A DNA stretch of 64,000 nucleotides from contig OX419761.1 of assembly GCA_948567375.1 (NCBI GenBank), positions 20,064,243 through 20,128,242 on the forward strand. The letters are read 5' to 3'. This DNA comes from Lunularia cruciata. Taxonomy: Eukaryota; Streptophyta; Marchantiopsida; Lunulariales; Lunulariaceae. The notes under the pieces are model-generated. The model was not told the origin of the DNA, did not search any database, and saw nothing but the letters and a program-made list of their open reading frames with translations. The first letter of the stretch is position 1, and every line of letters begins with the position of its first letter. A program made the position numbers and the translations under genes. Below are positions 37,901 to 50,302 of the stretch, piece after piece.

Positions 37901-39135
37901 AGACCTTTTCAGCTTTTTGTGCATCCTCACGGCATGCGTTACGGCGTAAGTAGAACATTTTCTCTTGGGTGATCTTTCCTCTCCCACAACGACGGTCGTC
38001 AGTAGAAGAGAATTATTGAATGTACGTACAGTCAGGTCTCAGGCTAATAAGAATACCCTAAGTAATGTGCTCTGACTTGGACTTACCTGCTGAAATATAC
38101 TGGTTTTGGTCACTTCTCAAAAGTCAGAAAAACTCTTGTTTGCTTGAAGTACCAGAAAAACATGTCACGTCGCCTTTCTTATGTGTAGCCAAGAGCTCAT
38201 GATACAGAGGAGGAATAGATCGCCTTAAATTTCATGTTCATGTTTACAGGTTCTCTCATGGTTCGAATGACGTCGCAGCTGCAACAGGTCCTTACGCACA
38301 GCTTCTGCAGATCTACAAACATGAGAAGAGCTTTCCAGAAAGAAAAGTGGAGGTAACTTACTTAGTTCTCACTCTTGTACAAGTTTCATAATATGTCCAT
38401 CTGAAACGTCTATCGACGTTGTCACAACTCATCTGAAAATCGTGCGACCTAAAATGCAGACGTGGATTCTCGCTTTTGGAGCTATTGGAGTGTGTATTGG
38501 CTTCTTAACGTTGGGTTGGAGGCTTGTACGATGTTTAGGCGGCCGTCTTACATTTCTTTCCCCGTCACGAGCATTTTGTGCACAGCTTTGCACTTTAGCA
38601 ACACTTTTATTTGCCTCGGAGACAAAGATACTTTCCTCAACTACACATATCCTAGTCGGCTCTCTTGTTGGGGTCGGTGTAGCGGACAATATCAAGGTAC
38701 GTTCTTCGTCAATTTGCAACTCTTTTCAAGAGCTGCTCCTACCTGCTTGAACCGTAAGAGTTTCTGTGGTCCACTCTTCTGCTTTTTTCTTCATTTTTTG
38801 ATAAAACGGAGGTTTCAGACATGTACAAGAAAGTTATGAAGGAGCTTTGCAAGCGAGTGCCACTTTATTAACCTTGCTAGAACTTCAATATTCAAGCGGA
38901 ACCTTCAAGTTTTACTCGAAAAAATATGTTCTCGTGGTGCTCATGTTCACTCTAAACATGTGGACTAATGACATTCTTCTATAACTCGTGAGAAGTTTTG
39001 GTTTCGCAGACTGTCAACTGGCACCTCCTATCTATCTTCGTAATGGGATGGGCAGCAACATTGCTATTTACGTGTGGATTATCGTCTGCATTGTTCTCAT
39101 TCACTATTTTCTCACCCGCGTATGTAGTGGTGTGA
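34905..39135 (+). CDS. PTB: Na+/phosphate symporter, PiT/PHO-4 family (plant PTB type)
   Basis: Predicted plasma-membrane sodium-coupled phosphate importer of 595 residues. Proposed exons: 34905-35060, 35347-35469, 35633-35702, 35816-35937, 36167-36379, 36579-36671, 36866-37297, 37833-37945, 38250-38352, 38460-38696, 39010-39135. All introns are GT-AG and all phases agree. The two inverted PHO-4 halves are visible: GANDVATS at residues 45-52 and GSNDVAAA at 445-452. A hydrophilic loop of roughly 130 residues (about 270-403) separates them, as is usual for PiT proteins. The second half keeps STTH (535-538) before a glycine-rich helix; the matching place in the first half reads LPVTSS (128-133) rather than PVSTTH. 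The start is the first in-frame ATG before a transmembrane segment ending in GANDVA. Family membership is firm; sodium coupling and localisation follow from PTB homologues. The C-terminus is the least certain part. Confidence 0.85.
35557..35564. promoter_or_regulatory. P1BS-like palindrome in intron 2
   Basis: GCATATGC matches GNATATNC, the site bound by PHR-type phosphate-starvation regulators, inside intron 2 of the phosphate symporter gene. About one such match per 4 kb is expected by chance, so this is only suggestive. Confidence 0.25.
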
Positions 39136-42129
39136 AACCACTCCTGTTGTACTTGTGATATGGGCTTTCTAGTCTATGTCCATCTACTGACCATTGATCA
39201 GTACCAGGCTGGTTGGCTTTCAAGTGAAAGAGCTGGCTCAAGATGAGGATGAACATGTCCAGAAACTGGAAGTGCATAGTCAGGCAATTCTTTTAGAAAT
39301 TGTGCAGGCAACTCACGTCACATGCAGCAAAGTGACGTTCGAACAAGCTTTTTAGATGCTGTATCCAGCAGACGCGGGGTTACTTAAATCTCTAGGTCTG
39401 AACTACTGAATTGTATCGTCTCCGAGCAAGCCGCTACAACTTTACTAAACTAAGATTTGTAGTAGTTTATCCGAGTGCTGGTGTTCTTAATTTCGTGTAC
39501 ATGCCCTTTCTTGTAAAAGGTTAGACATACATAAACATGACACTCCGACCTCTTCGGGCAACACTCCGGCGGGACTCAGAATTTTTGTTACCTTACAGGA
39601 TGCGGAGGGAATTTGAATTCCTCAACATTAGAATATACAATTTGCTCGAAGGGAAGCATAGGTGTTTCTTCAGTTGGAGAGAAGGATACGTGTGATATTA
39701 AAGGGGCCCTAACATTACAGGTTACGATTCATACATAGAGATACAAATATCGTAAAGACATGGCTCTGCCATTTAGGATGTACAATTATCTGTGGATCAT
39801 CGTAAACTATGGGTTCAATTGACCTACCAATTCTTGGTTGCAATATGCAGACCTTCCTTCTATTTCGTGATGTCAAAATTTTCTTTAGGCCCATCCGGCA
39901 GTTGGCGCATGTGGTCTCCTAATGCTGTGGATGGGTCGCATCTACATTCTACAATTTGCCAACCGAAAGCACCCTAAAGTTTGGCAGCAACTCGTAACCC
40001 CAGCGAAATATGTAGTGATCAGATGTCAAGAGAGCGCCGTGTAACGATCAAGTTTGTCTAAAAGTCTAATTGGAAAGCGTTTATGTTGAGTAACTTGAAT
40101 GATGTGCTGGGCAGCTTTATTTCGCGTGTCAGTATCTATAGCTGCCATTTTTTGGATGTTGCCGATATTCTAACCTGAAGATCTCAAGTTTTGCAGGGGA
40201 TGAGTGATCGATCTTGGCAAAGGAGCTGCCAGAAAGTTGTCGCGGGCCACCGAAGTGAGATATTTCTGATATTCCCTTGAGATCGTTGACGACATCAAGG
40301 GTGAGAACGGAGGATGCAATTAAATCTTATTGAACGGTTCCGCAAGAGGACGTCGTTCATGAGATCAGCTTTCGCATAAGAGAAGATTGGTTAGTTTCAC
40401 ATCTATCCTTACAATAGTCACTTTTAAGCACAAGAACCCTCGTCTTAAAGTGATTGTCTGAAGCTACTGACTGCGACCTATTTTCCTGCACAAAATTCTA
40501 GGTTTGGAACTTTTATCAGTCTTTACATTGGAATCACCAAGAAAGTTGCATTTTCTCGATGTTTGGGCTTTTGTTCCTTGGTTTGTATTTCCAAATAGAC
40601 CCGAGTCAGAACCCGCAGCCACCTGGGTGGGGCACGGGAGATCGTGAAGACATCGGCCTGGTCTCAACCGCCATAAAGCAATTCTTCAAGAATTCAGTAG
40701 TTTCCACCCTGCCAATGGAATTATGGAAAACAATAACCATCATATGCAAGACTTTCATCAAGATAAGGACCTCTTACTTCACGTCTGCTATCAGTGGATC
40801 CCTAGATTGCCTGCTTGTGCGTCTGAGCAAGTCAGGCTTCTGCTTACTCTACAAAATTAGAATTACACCCTTTAACTGTGGGTTTGTTTTGTCAATTCTG
40901 AATCCCTCTGAACGACACTAGGCCTGGCCTCAGCGTTGCGACTTTTGTCACTGACGGAAACGAAGGAAATGGCATATGCGTTTCCCACACGAGGAGCGCG
41001 AGGTTCCAAAATTGTTCTCACAGGATCCCTGTTGCTGTCGGAATGAGAAAGTAGCGATCAGGTACCATAGCAGGATTGGAAAAATGTTTCTCATCGATTT
41101 CCGTCATAAACTAACTACGCATATCATTGACCTTGCTTTGATCCACACTAAGCTCTTATCAGCCACCATAAGCTGTTTACCAAGTTCACTTCTATGAATT
41201 TTGTTCATTAATAACAGGAACTTGTGAGTTCATTCAAGTTACTGCAGGACCGCTCTGAGGCTTATCAAGATAATCTAGGTAAGGTATGAACTTCGCTTGA
41301 TTCTAATCGTCATATCTTGACGTCCAGGACTCCAGATTGAGAGGCGACACACATTCAGATCAAGACTACTTAAATATCCGTTGCCTAGGGCTTCCTTGTG
41401 GCAAGTTTCAGAAAGATTGCTACAAAGTGAAGATGTGTCGGATTTATGGCATTTTTTACAGTTAGTTGTCTGGCTGTGTGTCGCGTCTGTCACCGTCACA
41501 AGGTCAGTGGAAACCAGTGAGTGGAAAGTGTACAGCAACTGTGGTGCTATTTGATGCCTACGTACGGTCTATCTCAAGCAGTCACTGCTCGTTGTTATTT
41601 ACATAGTAGAAAAACTTGTTCTAGTGTTGTTATAACATGAGTGGGTTCTCTATACCCCGGTAGATAGATAAAATCCCCATGCGTGGTGCAGTTTTGGGGA
41701 GAATTATTACTCATCTTTTTGGAACGGCAGAAGGGAACCCTAACATGCAAGGTCTCTAAGTACAGAGGTATGAAGTGAGGTTATTTCTTTGTTTCTCTAA
41801 CTTCGGAATTACATAGAGTAGAGACGGGGGAGTACGATGTTTTTGCAAGGGAGTGCATGAAAATTTATCGTATTAAACATGAAAGACTATTACTCTCGTA
41901 TTTTATAATATGTTTTAAGGAATAAAAATATATATTTATATTAAATATTTAAAAGATTAATTATTTTTATAATATATTTTAGATTAGATGTGTTTATTGC
42001 TTTATCGTAAACATGAGTTGGCGCAATCCATAGAAGAGCAATCGCTCTAGGTGGTCTTTTCTCTAATGTTCCAATAATTTGCAGACCATCCGCTTTACAT
42101 AATTCAGTATATTTTTCGTGTCTTAGGAT
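39136..42129. other. Intergenic, downstream of the phosphate transporter
   Basis: Contains the transporter's 3' region. A 49-codon open stretch (39209-39355) just after the predicted stop could be an alternative last exon. A 120-codon plus-strand frame (40559-40921) has no recognisable domain. 41,880-42,000 is extremely AT-rich with two TTTTATAATAT blocks and could be a matrix-attachment-like spacer. No gene is supported. Confidence 0.45.
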
Positions 42130-42294
42130 AGATTTCTCATATCTATACTATTATGGGCTAGCCCCATTCTACGTCTTTTATCTCTCCCTGGTATGGCTTG
42201 AAGGAGTTTTCAATCTCTTTATCTCTCCCTGGTACGGCTTGATAGAACACAAGAAGGTTTTCCATCCTTCTTGTGTTCTATGTGGTCGCCTTTT
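42130..42294 (+). mobile_element. Short SINE-like retroposon, copy a
   Basis: Carries the family's opening AGATTTCTCATA and GGGCTAGCCCC, internal TCTCTCCCTGGTAYGGCTTGA (present twice here, about 40 bp apart) and the 3' end GTGGTCGCCTTTT. It contains an extra hairpin (42243-42280). No clear target duplication was found, so the ends are approximate. Confidence 0.55.
42243..42280. repeat. Perfect 15-bp-arm hairpin
   Basis: TAGAACACAAGAAGG and its exact reverse complement CCTTCTTGTGTTCTA flank an 8-base loop. It lies inside retroposon copy a, but the other copies lack the left arm, so it is private to this copy. Confidence 0.85.
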
Positions 42295-45200
42295 CGGCCC
42301 GTTAGATCGATCAAGCACTCGCATAAGAAACAAACAAACAAATCATCGGCGCTACGCCTCGACAAGTGGTGAACTAGTATCTGTGACTTAGAGTATCTCT
42401 ATCATCATCATTGGATCATCGATCTAGTATTTAGTAAATGTCGACTTGGAAAATTGGAAGGTACTTCCGTCAGATTTACTCCATGATAATTTTTGAGTAA
42501 TGGCGGATATGCTTATACCCGCAGTTATAAGCATGTATGTATTCACCGAAGATATCTGTGTGAGTGTATCGATAAAGTTGTGCAGCACGTTTTTACACAC
42601 TTTCTAGCAAACTATGTAATTATTCCCTGGTTTACATGGATAATATGAATGTGTTTATCTTATCTAGGGATAAATTTCATTCTTTCTGATCATATAGAAC
42701 ATGAGCTTCGCTTCTTGTTTCTCCTATTCAACGATTTCAGTTCTGATGATCTATGGTGTAGTTCTTGGAAGGAGTTTTGAAAACTGAAATTAGTATATAA
42801 TCAGATGGTCCCCTATTGATCAAAAGTCGAGGATGTTTCCAAAAGACCTCCAAAATGCTATCGTTTATATTTTGACCATAATGTTTATTATAATGACCTG
42901 TCGTCAGAGGATCATTCCTTCATAATTGACAAAAAGACTCATGTAGATCTACCATCTGATGTATCTTGTACTGTTACAAATGCTGCTTTTGGCTGTTCTT
43001 GGACAAAGCAACACGTTCTATCATTCCATGGATATCGAGACATACGTGACTACACACAGCAAACACAAAAGCATTGCTTCACAAATTAGTGACGTATCTA
43101 GAAGACTATGCCACGCTCTCTTTCTACGTTGTGTTCTCAAACATAGAGAAGAAAAGGCTGCGTGGCACAAAGGTACTTCAAACAAATCCTCGATGTGTTT
43201 TGCTCTGAGTTCTCATATTTACGAACGCATTAACGTGATTCATTCGTCGATAATGATATACAGTAAGTAACTCAGAATTTTCCCAAATGAAAATATAGGA
43301 TATGCAACACATGTAAGAGTGCAAACAACTCTCTCACCCAATATCTTGAGATACAACGAACATTTCTTGCACTTGAGACTTACGGGTTGCTTGATGTGAG
43401 CTGGTTTCGAATTTCACTATGTATAGATATTTCATCTTATTATAAAGAACAGAGTCAGTCGACTTTAAGTTAGGACATCACGGTTCCAAAAACTCTATAC
43501 TATTGCCTCCGCAAATTATAGGCCCGACTTTGTCAGCTCCATATATAATTCCAGCAGTAGTCCCAGCTATTTACCACGCGTGATTCAACTGAAATATTTG
43601 CCTCGTGATAATTTGTTCATCCGGTTCAATGAAAGTTTACAGAAACATGGACTAAGTACATCGAAATGAACAGACAAGAAGTTTCTTGCCAACTAAGCTA
43701 AACTCAGTGCCAACGTGGGTTTATATTATGTGGCGATCCACGTGGCCCCATTTTGTTTTGGGAACTTGGCTTCCGATAAGTCGAGGTGCAACGTAGTGCT
43801 TCTGGTCTCCAAACTATTCGTCGGTCATTTTTGGCAAATGGGATATACCCTATGTTGAAGTCCACCCTGCCCCAGGTCCGCTGCATATAAGACATGGTCT
43901 TGTAAGATGCTATTGACATAAATAATAAATCTCCCAGCAGAAAACAAAATGTTAGTTAATATATTTGGTTAAATCACCAAAATACTTTAAAGAAAGTGGC
44001 AACCAACATTCGTTTTATAAGTTTCCTTAACATAGACGGTGATCCCGTGCGTGGTTTAAATTTAGTGAAATCTTATAATATTTATGAAAAGCTCACACAG
44101 CATTATATATGATTCGAATTGTTCCATATATGTCAATAATCAAGTGTCACTCACTTCACTTGAGAACGTAGAGAATCATCCACATGGCCTGAATAACGAA
44201 GAGGTAATCGGTAAGGTTTTATCTGACCTTTAGCTCATCACGAAGATATCAATTCTTCCATCACATAGTACCTTATGATGTTCATGCTATCGTACTCAAA
44301 TGTTAATTAATTAATACTAATTAACAAGAAAAAAAGGCAACATCAAAGCGGTAAAAGGATGGAACAAAAGAGGTAAAATGGAGTTAAGCCCCAATAGTAT
44401 CAATATGAGAAATCTTCCTTGAGATATCCGCCAATAAGTTGGAAGGTCTACAAATAACCAGAGCATCCAAAGAAATATCAACTAATGTGATTGTTCTCCT
44501 ATAAATTACACCAGCGAGTGCTCTTTGTAGAACAATGAACATATGCTGTCTGAAATATATTATATTACAAAGTATGAGCATGAGACTGGTATCCCATTGA
44601 TCTCTAATATGATATATTCTTGTGTACTCTTTGACAATTATGTCAAAGAGTGTATCCATAGCAGTTATATAACTCCAAGGTTAGAGGAATAAAGAAATGA
44701 CCTCATTGCATACCTCTATACTTGGAAACATTACTTCCTGCCATTCCACTTGTTGCACATCCAAGGGGATGAGTAATCACTCCCTCCAAAACTACATCTT
44801 GTGCAAGGTAAGTAACCATAATGTCCCGCTACCATCATCGGATCATCCGAGACCAAATATAAATTTACCTTGACAAGTGTCATATGCACATATAAATACT
44901 CTCTCCAAGCAAAATATATATCCTTGGAGTGCCATACCGGCACTAATCTCACAAATGGTATCATGGATAGCTTAGTCTATCCTCAAAAAAGACATCCTGT
45001 CGTATGAACCGTTACTCCTGCATCTAATATAAAACCACGCTCACAAATGTTATAATGAAAATGCAGATAAGCTAATTACTAATTATCTAGTCAACAACCA
45101 AAATTGAAACGACATATGAAGAGTTCGCGCATCTTTGAAACCTCCAACCCGCAGCAAACGTTATCCAGCTTCTTCGATCTTTATTACAAGGAGATAACAT

Positions 45201-47252
45201 TGGAAACTAAAGTAGTCTTGTTGACTATATCACTGTCACAAACAAGAATAAATTTGTGAATATGGTTTTCATAACTCGATAAAGGATGAAATTTTATTTC
45301 TTGTCGATTGATAAATTTCCGTTAACATGGTTTTGGTAACTTGAAGGGATCACATGAAAGTCCTCTAGGACGATGGTAGATCACATGCATATATTATTAT
45401 CCACATTATATCTTAGGGTTCACTTGCAGCATATAACACCACAAATATAAAAAGAGAGGCGATCCGCATAGGATAACTAAAACATAAATACAAACAAGTC
45501 CATAAGTATAAAACAAGTTACTGCATATCAACAACTTTTGCTGGAGAAAGAAAAATGTGAACCGTGTATACTTCAGTAGTATCCAAGTACGTGTCCTTTC
45601 CTCTGGTCTCCCATAATGAATATCGGTCTCCCATATGAGATTTCACACGCAAAACATGAAGTTTAGCATCAAATCTTTTCCCTTGGCCGAGGTAGAAAGA
45701 GAAATCACAATTGTGAAGAAGTTAAGAGAATGATCCCATTCCCAAGGAAGATGCGGCGTTTGTACGGGTGACGCTATACGGTACTACGGTCGGTACTGCA
45801 GCAATAACGGAGTCCCCATTTCAAGGAATACTCAAGGGAGAAGAGAGAGAGGGGAGGTTCTTTACCCGGGAGGCTCCCGGCTACCAGCAGTCGTTAGTGC
45901 CTGTATTGTTCGGTACGGGTGTATGTGGTTTTCGCCTTGAAAATCGCGTCGCCATTATTTTTGGCAGAGCCAAGCTTTGAAATCTGTGATGAATGCAAAT
46001 GAACCGTACGGGATGTCATCTGCCTACTTCGCGCAGCTCACTCTTCATATAAATTATGCTTTTTCTTTATCTCGATAAGTTGGCGTGCATTTTCTGGGTC
46101 GTGGTTAAATATCTGCATGACATTCGCAGGTCGAAGCAAGTACTGTGAGCGCGATTGAATCTGCATTCGAGGACTCCCATTTTCAGATATATCATCTTTT
46201 TTTATGAACTCTCTCGCCCATTCCGGTAGGTTTCATTGTGGGATTGAGCTTTGAAGATCTGCGGGTGCTTACTGTGCTTGCAATCAAAGGATTGTCGACG
46301 TAGTCCTCCTCGGATGATTATGCAGAGAGGAAGCAAAGGCAACCGTCTGCACAAAGCACTCTCTGTACCATAAGGTTTGCTAGTTCGCGATTTAATCTGA
46401 TGTCGTGATCTAGAATCCAGATGTTGCAACCGAAAGGAAATTCGCAGTTGTAGCAAAGCGTGAAATTAGGACGGAAAGTTGCTTGTGGAATGAAAAATGG
46501 TGATAACTTCGCGTTCATCGGGAATGCTGTTCAACGATACATGAAGTGCATAGCTTTTCTAGGGAGGTCCACCTACAGGTATCAGTATGTCTGGTTGTCA
46601 AGGTGAATCCTCAGTGTTTCTGTACTTCTAGAAAGTAGGCACAAATTTTGGATTGATGGAATGGTTGATAACTAGCATTCAGAACTCTAATCTAAGATCA
46701 GTCTGGGTTCCTGGAGCACGGATCTAACGTTATTATAGCTTCACGTTACGGGAAGGTCGTAGAAACCAGTGTTGTACTAGTATCCATAGCCACTACGGTA
46801 CGTAAGCATTTGACGCCTTACTTCTGGGTTCCTTTGTGCCAATCACATGCATCAACAAGGTAGTCAACTTGATTAATTGCCAGATAAGAATCATGGACCG
46901 TTTGCCTTATAATAATATTAATGTACGTGTGGTCGGAACAAGCTCGTCGCTTTAGTGTAAGGAAGAGCCATTCGCGATATGATTCACTGACAAGTACAGT
47001 ATGTGCTGACTCAACGAGAACTTTTGTTGGAGCACACCTAGTCGGGTTCTGCGTTACACCTCGTTAACGAATTTACAATACGATCTCTAACTAAATCAAC
47101 TAAGTCTGGTTATACACCAATCACTATGATTTCAGGGATTTACCTCCGGTGAATCGCCGAACTCTGGTGCTGACTGTTGGTATATGCCTCTGCTCATGGA
47201 AAAAACTTTACCTTTCACCTATCCCCTCGTGATCATAAGAGTTACTGATCAT
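42295..47252. other. Intergenic, no supported gene
   Basis: Frames at 44,384-44,659 and 44,731-44,964 on the minus strand lie next to each other in an AT-rich tract and could be remnants of one decayed gene or element, but no domain is recognisable. An imperfect direct repeat with ATGGTTTT lies near 45,265 and 45,335. A GC-richer tract at 45,740-46,500 has open frames on both strands without recognisable motifs. Confidence 0.4.
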
Positions 47253-47265
47253 TCTTCCGACAGGC

Positions 47266-47292
47266 CTCGTTTTTTCTACGCGGTCGTCCTTC
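47266..47292 (+). mobile_element. Short SINE-like retroposon, copy b (27 bp, 5'-truncated)
   Basis: Only the 3' end of the family is present (CGTTTTTTCTACGCGGTCGT). It is flanked by 13-bp direct repeats, TCTTCCGACAGGC (47253-47265) and TCTTCCAACAGGC (47293-47305), with one mismatch. A target duplication around so short a 3' fragment is the mark of target-primed reverse transcription that stopped early. Confidence 0.7.
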
Positions 47293-47305
47293 TCTTCCAA
47301 CAGGC

Positions 47306-48554
47306 TAGTACTGGCTCGTATTATTTTTGTAACAAAACTTGATATTATGTCTATGGAAAAATTTTGGACCGTTGTCCTGATGAGCTTTAATCGCGACTGT
47401 AGTATTTTTTGAAGACAACGTCTTTGAATACAATCTTCGACCCGTCAAGGTCCTTTGAGTCCAGGACTTTTATTACAAGTGTTGGTAAAAGAGTCAAAGT
47501 AGATTTATACCTGCATGTAGTCAAAGCCTGTCTTACTGATCGTCAGTTGTAGTGAGGAAATGAAGAGGTCAAAGGAGGAACCCATTACAGCGTAGCTAGT
47601 TATTGCTGATCAGGTTTGAATGGGAGCGAGCTCACAGTGAGCAGTAGTGCAAGTCCTGTGATAGCGAATATATCAGGAGATTTTGGAAGAATTCTACAGT
47701 AGTGTGGTGGCTGTACTTTTACTCGTGAATTTTCAAATTGGAGCTTTCCTGCAGCACTCAATGATCCTCATAGTACTAGGTGTCGTACCGGGAAGTAAAG
47801 AAAAAATTGCAACCTAAAATTGACTGCCTAGTTTTACGGACGATATGTCTTAGTTCAAGAAATTGCTTTGATGGAAGTCTTAGAAGAAGCAGGAAGAGTT
47901 TGTGGCATCAACATGACTGCACAGTGGAGGGCCAGTAATAGAGAATATCTAAGAAGGTACGATAGTCTGTGAGGCAGGAGGATCATGATCAGAATTGTGT
48001 GAGTGCTGACCTAAGTTAGAGACTCCCATCGTAAGGAGGACCTTCAGAAAACATCAATTTGTTTTACAGTATCTCTCTGTGTAAAACGAATATTTCTATA
48101 GCTTAAAAACAGTTACAATCGGTGTAGCAAAGTTCAGAGCATCATGCCGGCAGAAATTACATTTGGTGGGGATCTTCTTTTTCATGTATGTAGCAAATCA
48201 GGCTCGTGCGTGCGAAGATAAACAATTTTGAGGTGGTCTGGTCAACAGTAACTAGTCATCATATTACCACTGCATGACAAAAAAAGTATCTGATAACCGC
48301 AGATAAAGCAGGAGGATAGGTCAGGTTCTTCTCCAGGTGACTAAGATAGGTTTTAGAGGGGGTCACTCCGTCTCAGGCACGCTTGGTGTTGATAGGATTG
48401 AGGTTTGTGATACCGTAGCAGGTGCCGCAGCGTGTGCTAGTGTGAAGCAAATGGGAGAGTAGACGTCGTGTGCTCTCGGAAAGGAGAATTATGGTGGCTG
48501 CGTGATGATGAACCATCATCATCATCTTTAGTTTTCAATCATTCTGACCTTACA
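47306..48554. other. Intergenic, nothing recognised
   Basis: No domain-bearing frame, RNA gene or element end was recognised between retroposon copies b and c. Confidence 0.4.
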
Positions 48555-48567
48555 GTTTATCTATCTT

Positions 48568-48663
48568 GGGGCTTAGCCCCATTTCACCCTTTTCGTCTCT
48601 CCCTTGTACGGTTTGATGGGGTCTTCCCATCCTTCGTTTTTTCTACGCGGTCGCCTTTCATTC
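48568..48663 (+). mobile_element. Short SINE-like retroposon, copy c (96 bp)
   Basis: Flanked by a perfect 13-bp direct repeat GTTTATCTATCTT (48555-48567 and 48664-48676). The insert runs from GGGGCTTAGCCCC to GCGGTCGCCTTTCATTC. GGCTTAGCC resembles a pol III A box, and GGTTTGATGGG about 42 bp downstream (48610-48620) resembles a B box (GGTTCGANTCC). The perfect duplication suggests a recent insertion. A 126-codon frame at 48,468-48,848 reads through it and is probably spurious. Confidence 0.8.
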
Positions 48664-48676
48664 GTTTATCTATCTT

Positions 48677-50147
48677 AGATTCTGCTGTTTTCTGTGAGTA
48701 CATACTTCCATCCATCTTCGATTCTGAGTCGCAGATTTTTAATTTGTTTACTCCCAGGGTCGTGACCCAATATCCTGACGAACACGGTCCTGTGTCCTTC
48801 TATCTGAAAAGTTCTTCTCTCTTTGGTGCTTACACTACCATGCAGTAAATTGAATAATGGACATCCATGATGGCAAATTTACTCTGAATCCTTTCTCGTC
48901 TAAATAGGAGAAAATCTTGGTCTGTTTCTACCTTTTACATTAACAGTTTGGGTTGACAAGTACGAACACATTTGACACGCCTAAACCAATTTTGGTGTCT
49001 CCTGTTCCCTTCGATGTAACGAGTTCATGCTAGGCAAGACTGAAGTTGAAGATTTTAGTATACGAGTGATTCAGCATAATGTGCATTTGCATGAGATAGC
49101 TCTAAACCGGAAACCCCAGATCATCATGTCCTGAGGATTTTCCAGGAACTTGCTTCAAAGTTGACTTATTGTATGCTGAAAGTTCTATCTTCACTTAAAA
49201 GGATCCACAGAATATATCCACTGTTATCCAGCCTGTTTCTACAAATGCACTCTGGGTGACCTTTCAGCTACCTCCCTGGTCCATCGGCATCATGAACTCT
49301 AAAGTATCTGCGCACGGACTGAGTATCAATCAACACGACTGAATCTGTAAACCTATTGCAAATTCGAGGATCTTCTGCGGACCTTCTAGACCAATCCCTG
49401 TTGCTGCTTGGCAAGAATTGCATCCCCAACGGATCGTCATTCATATGTGCAGAGATACTTGGATTATGCCTCACCTTCCAACGTGATTAAACGCATCATT
49501 ATAGCAGTAGGGGTGAAAATGAACCGAAATTGCATGAACACAAGATCCATGCGCAAGAAATTACAAACCAGAGCCGTTCACACCTATCAATCCATTTTAT
49601 GAAATCATAATCTGCAATTCGCACTTTGATACTCCGCATGAACTGCGATCAACGCACTGAATGAAAATATTATCTGCTACTTCTGGTGGAAAATAAATAT
49701 GTTAGTCGAATGTGTAAAAAATGGTATCTGTGAACACCATCGTCTATATGTAGTTGCGCTATTTCTGCTTCGTTTTGTTTCGTTCAGGTATTTCCTCTCT
49801 TCGTGCGTACTTCCGCAGGATTAGGAGGCCCCACTTGCTTCCAAGGACTACCTAAGAGCGCTTCAAGTCGACACAGCGAGACTGAATCTTTCTATAAAAT
49901 CCCATACAAATCCTTGGAGGTATTGAACTGTTATAGATGATCACTTTTAATTAAGAACAGGACAATGGCGTATAGAGCGCAGAGATATTTGGAGTATATA
50001 TAGACGATAAGCTCTACAGTGTTATATCTCTACGTTCTCGCCTGTCCTCAAACATACCTGGTCAAATGGATACAACTACAGAATGTGGCTACGTGGTGAG
50101 CGAGACATCCCGAACCCCCAGCCCAAAATCCCCTATACCACATACTA
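48677..50147. other. Intergenic, nothing recognised
   Basis: Only short frames without domains. No RNA gene or element ends were recognised between retroposon copies c and d. Confidence 0.4.
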
Positions 50148-50160
50148 ATTAAGCACATGA

Positions 50161-50289
50161 CATATAAGACAGATTTCTCATACCGGTACTATGGGGGCTT
50201 AGCCCCATTTTACCTCTTACGTTTCCTCTTTGTACGGGCTGATAGGGTCTTCCCATCCTCTCTTGTTATCCTACGCGGTCGCCTTTACG
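50161..50289 (+). mobile_element. Short SINE-like retroposon, copy d (129 bp, longest dated copy)
   Basis: Flanked by a perfect 13-bp direct repeat ATTAAGCACATGA (50148-50160 and 50290-50302). It extends about 30 bp further 5' than copy c (through AGATTTCTCATACC) and ends CTACGCGGTCGCCTTTACG. Shared internal blocks are GGGGCTTAGCCCCATTT, TTGTACGG and GGGTCTTCCCATCCT. It is probably nearest to full length. Confidence 0.8.
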
Positions 50290-50302
50290 ATTAAGCACAT
50301 GA

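Noticed and set aside
40559-40921. 120-codon plus-strand frame downstream of the transporter
   Set aside because: No recognisable motif, an overlapping open frame on the other strand, and no TATA or splice signals nearby.
42130-50289. Helitron 5' ends (TCTCATA...TACTAT then a GGGGCTTAGCCCC hairpin)
   Set aside because: The start looks Helitron-like, but Helitrons make no target duplication. Copies c and d have perfect 13-bp duplications and a shared 3' end, which fits target-primed retroposition better.
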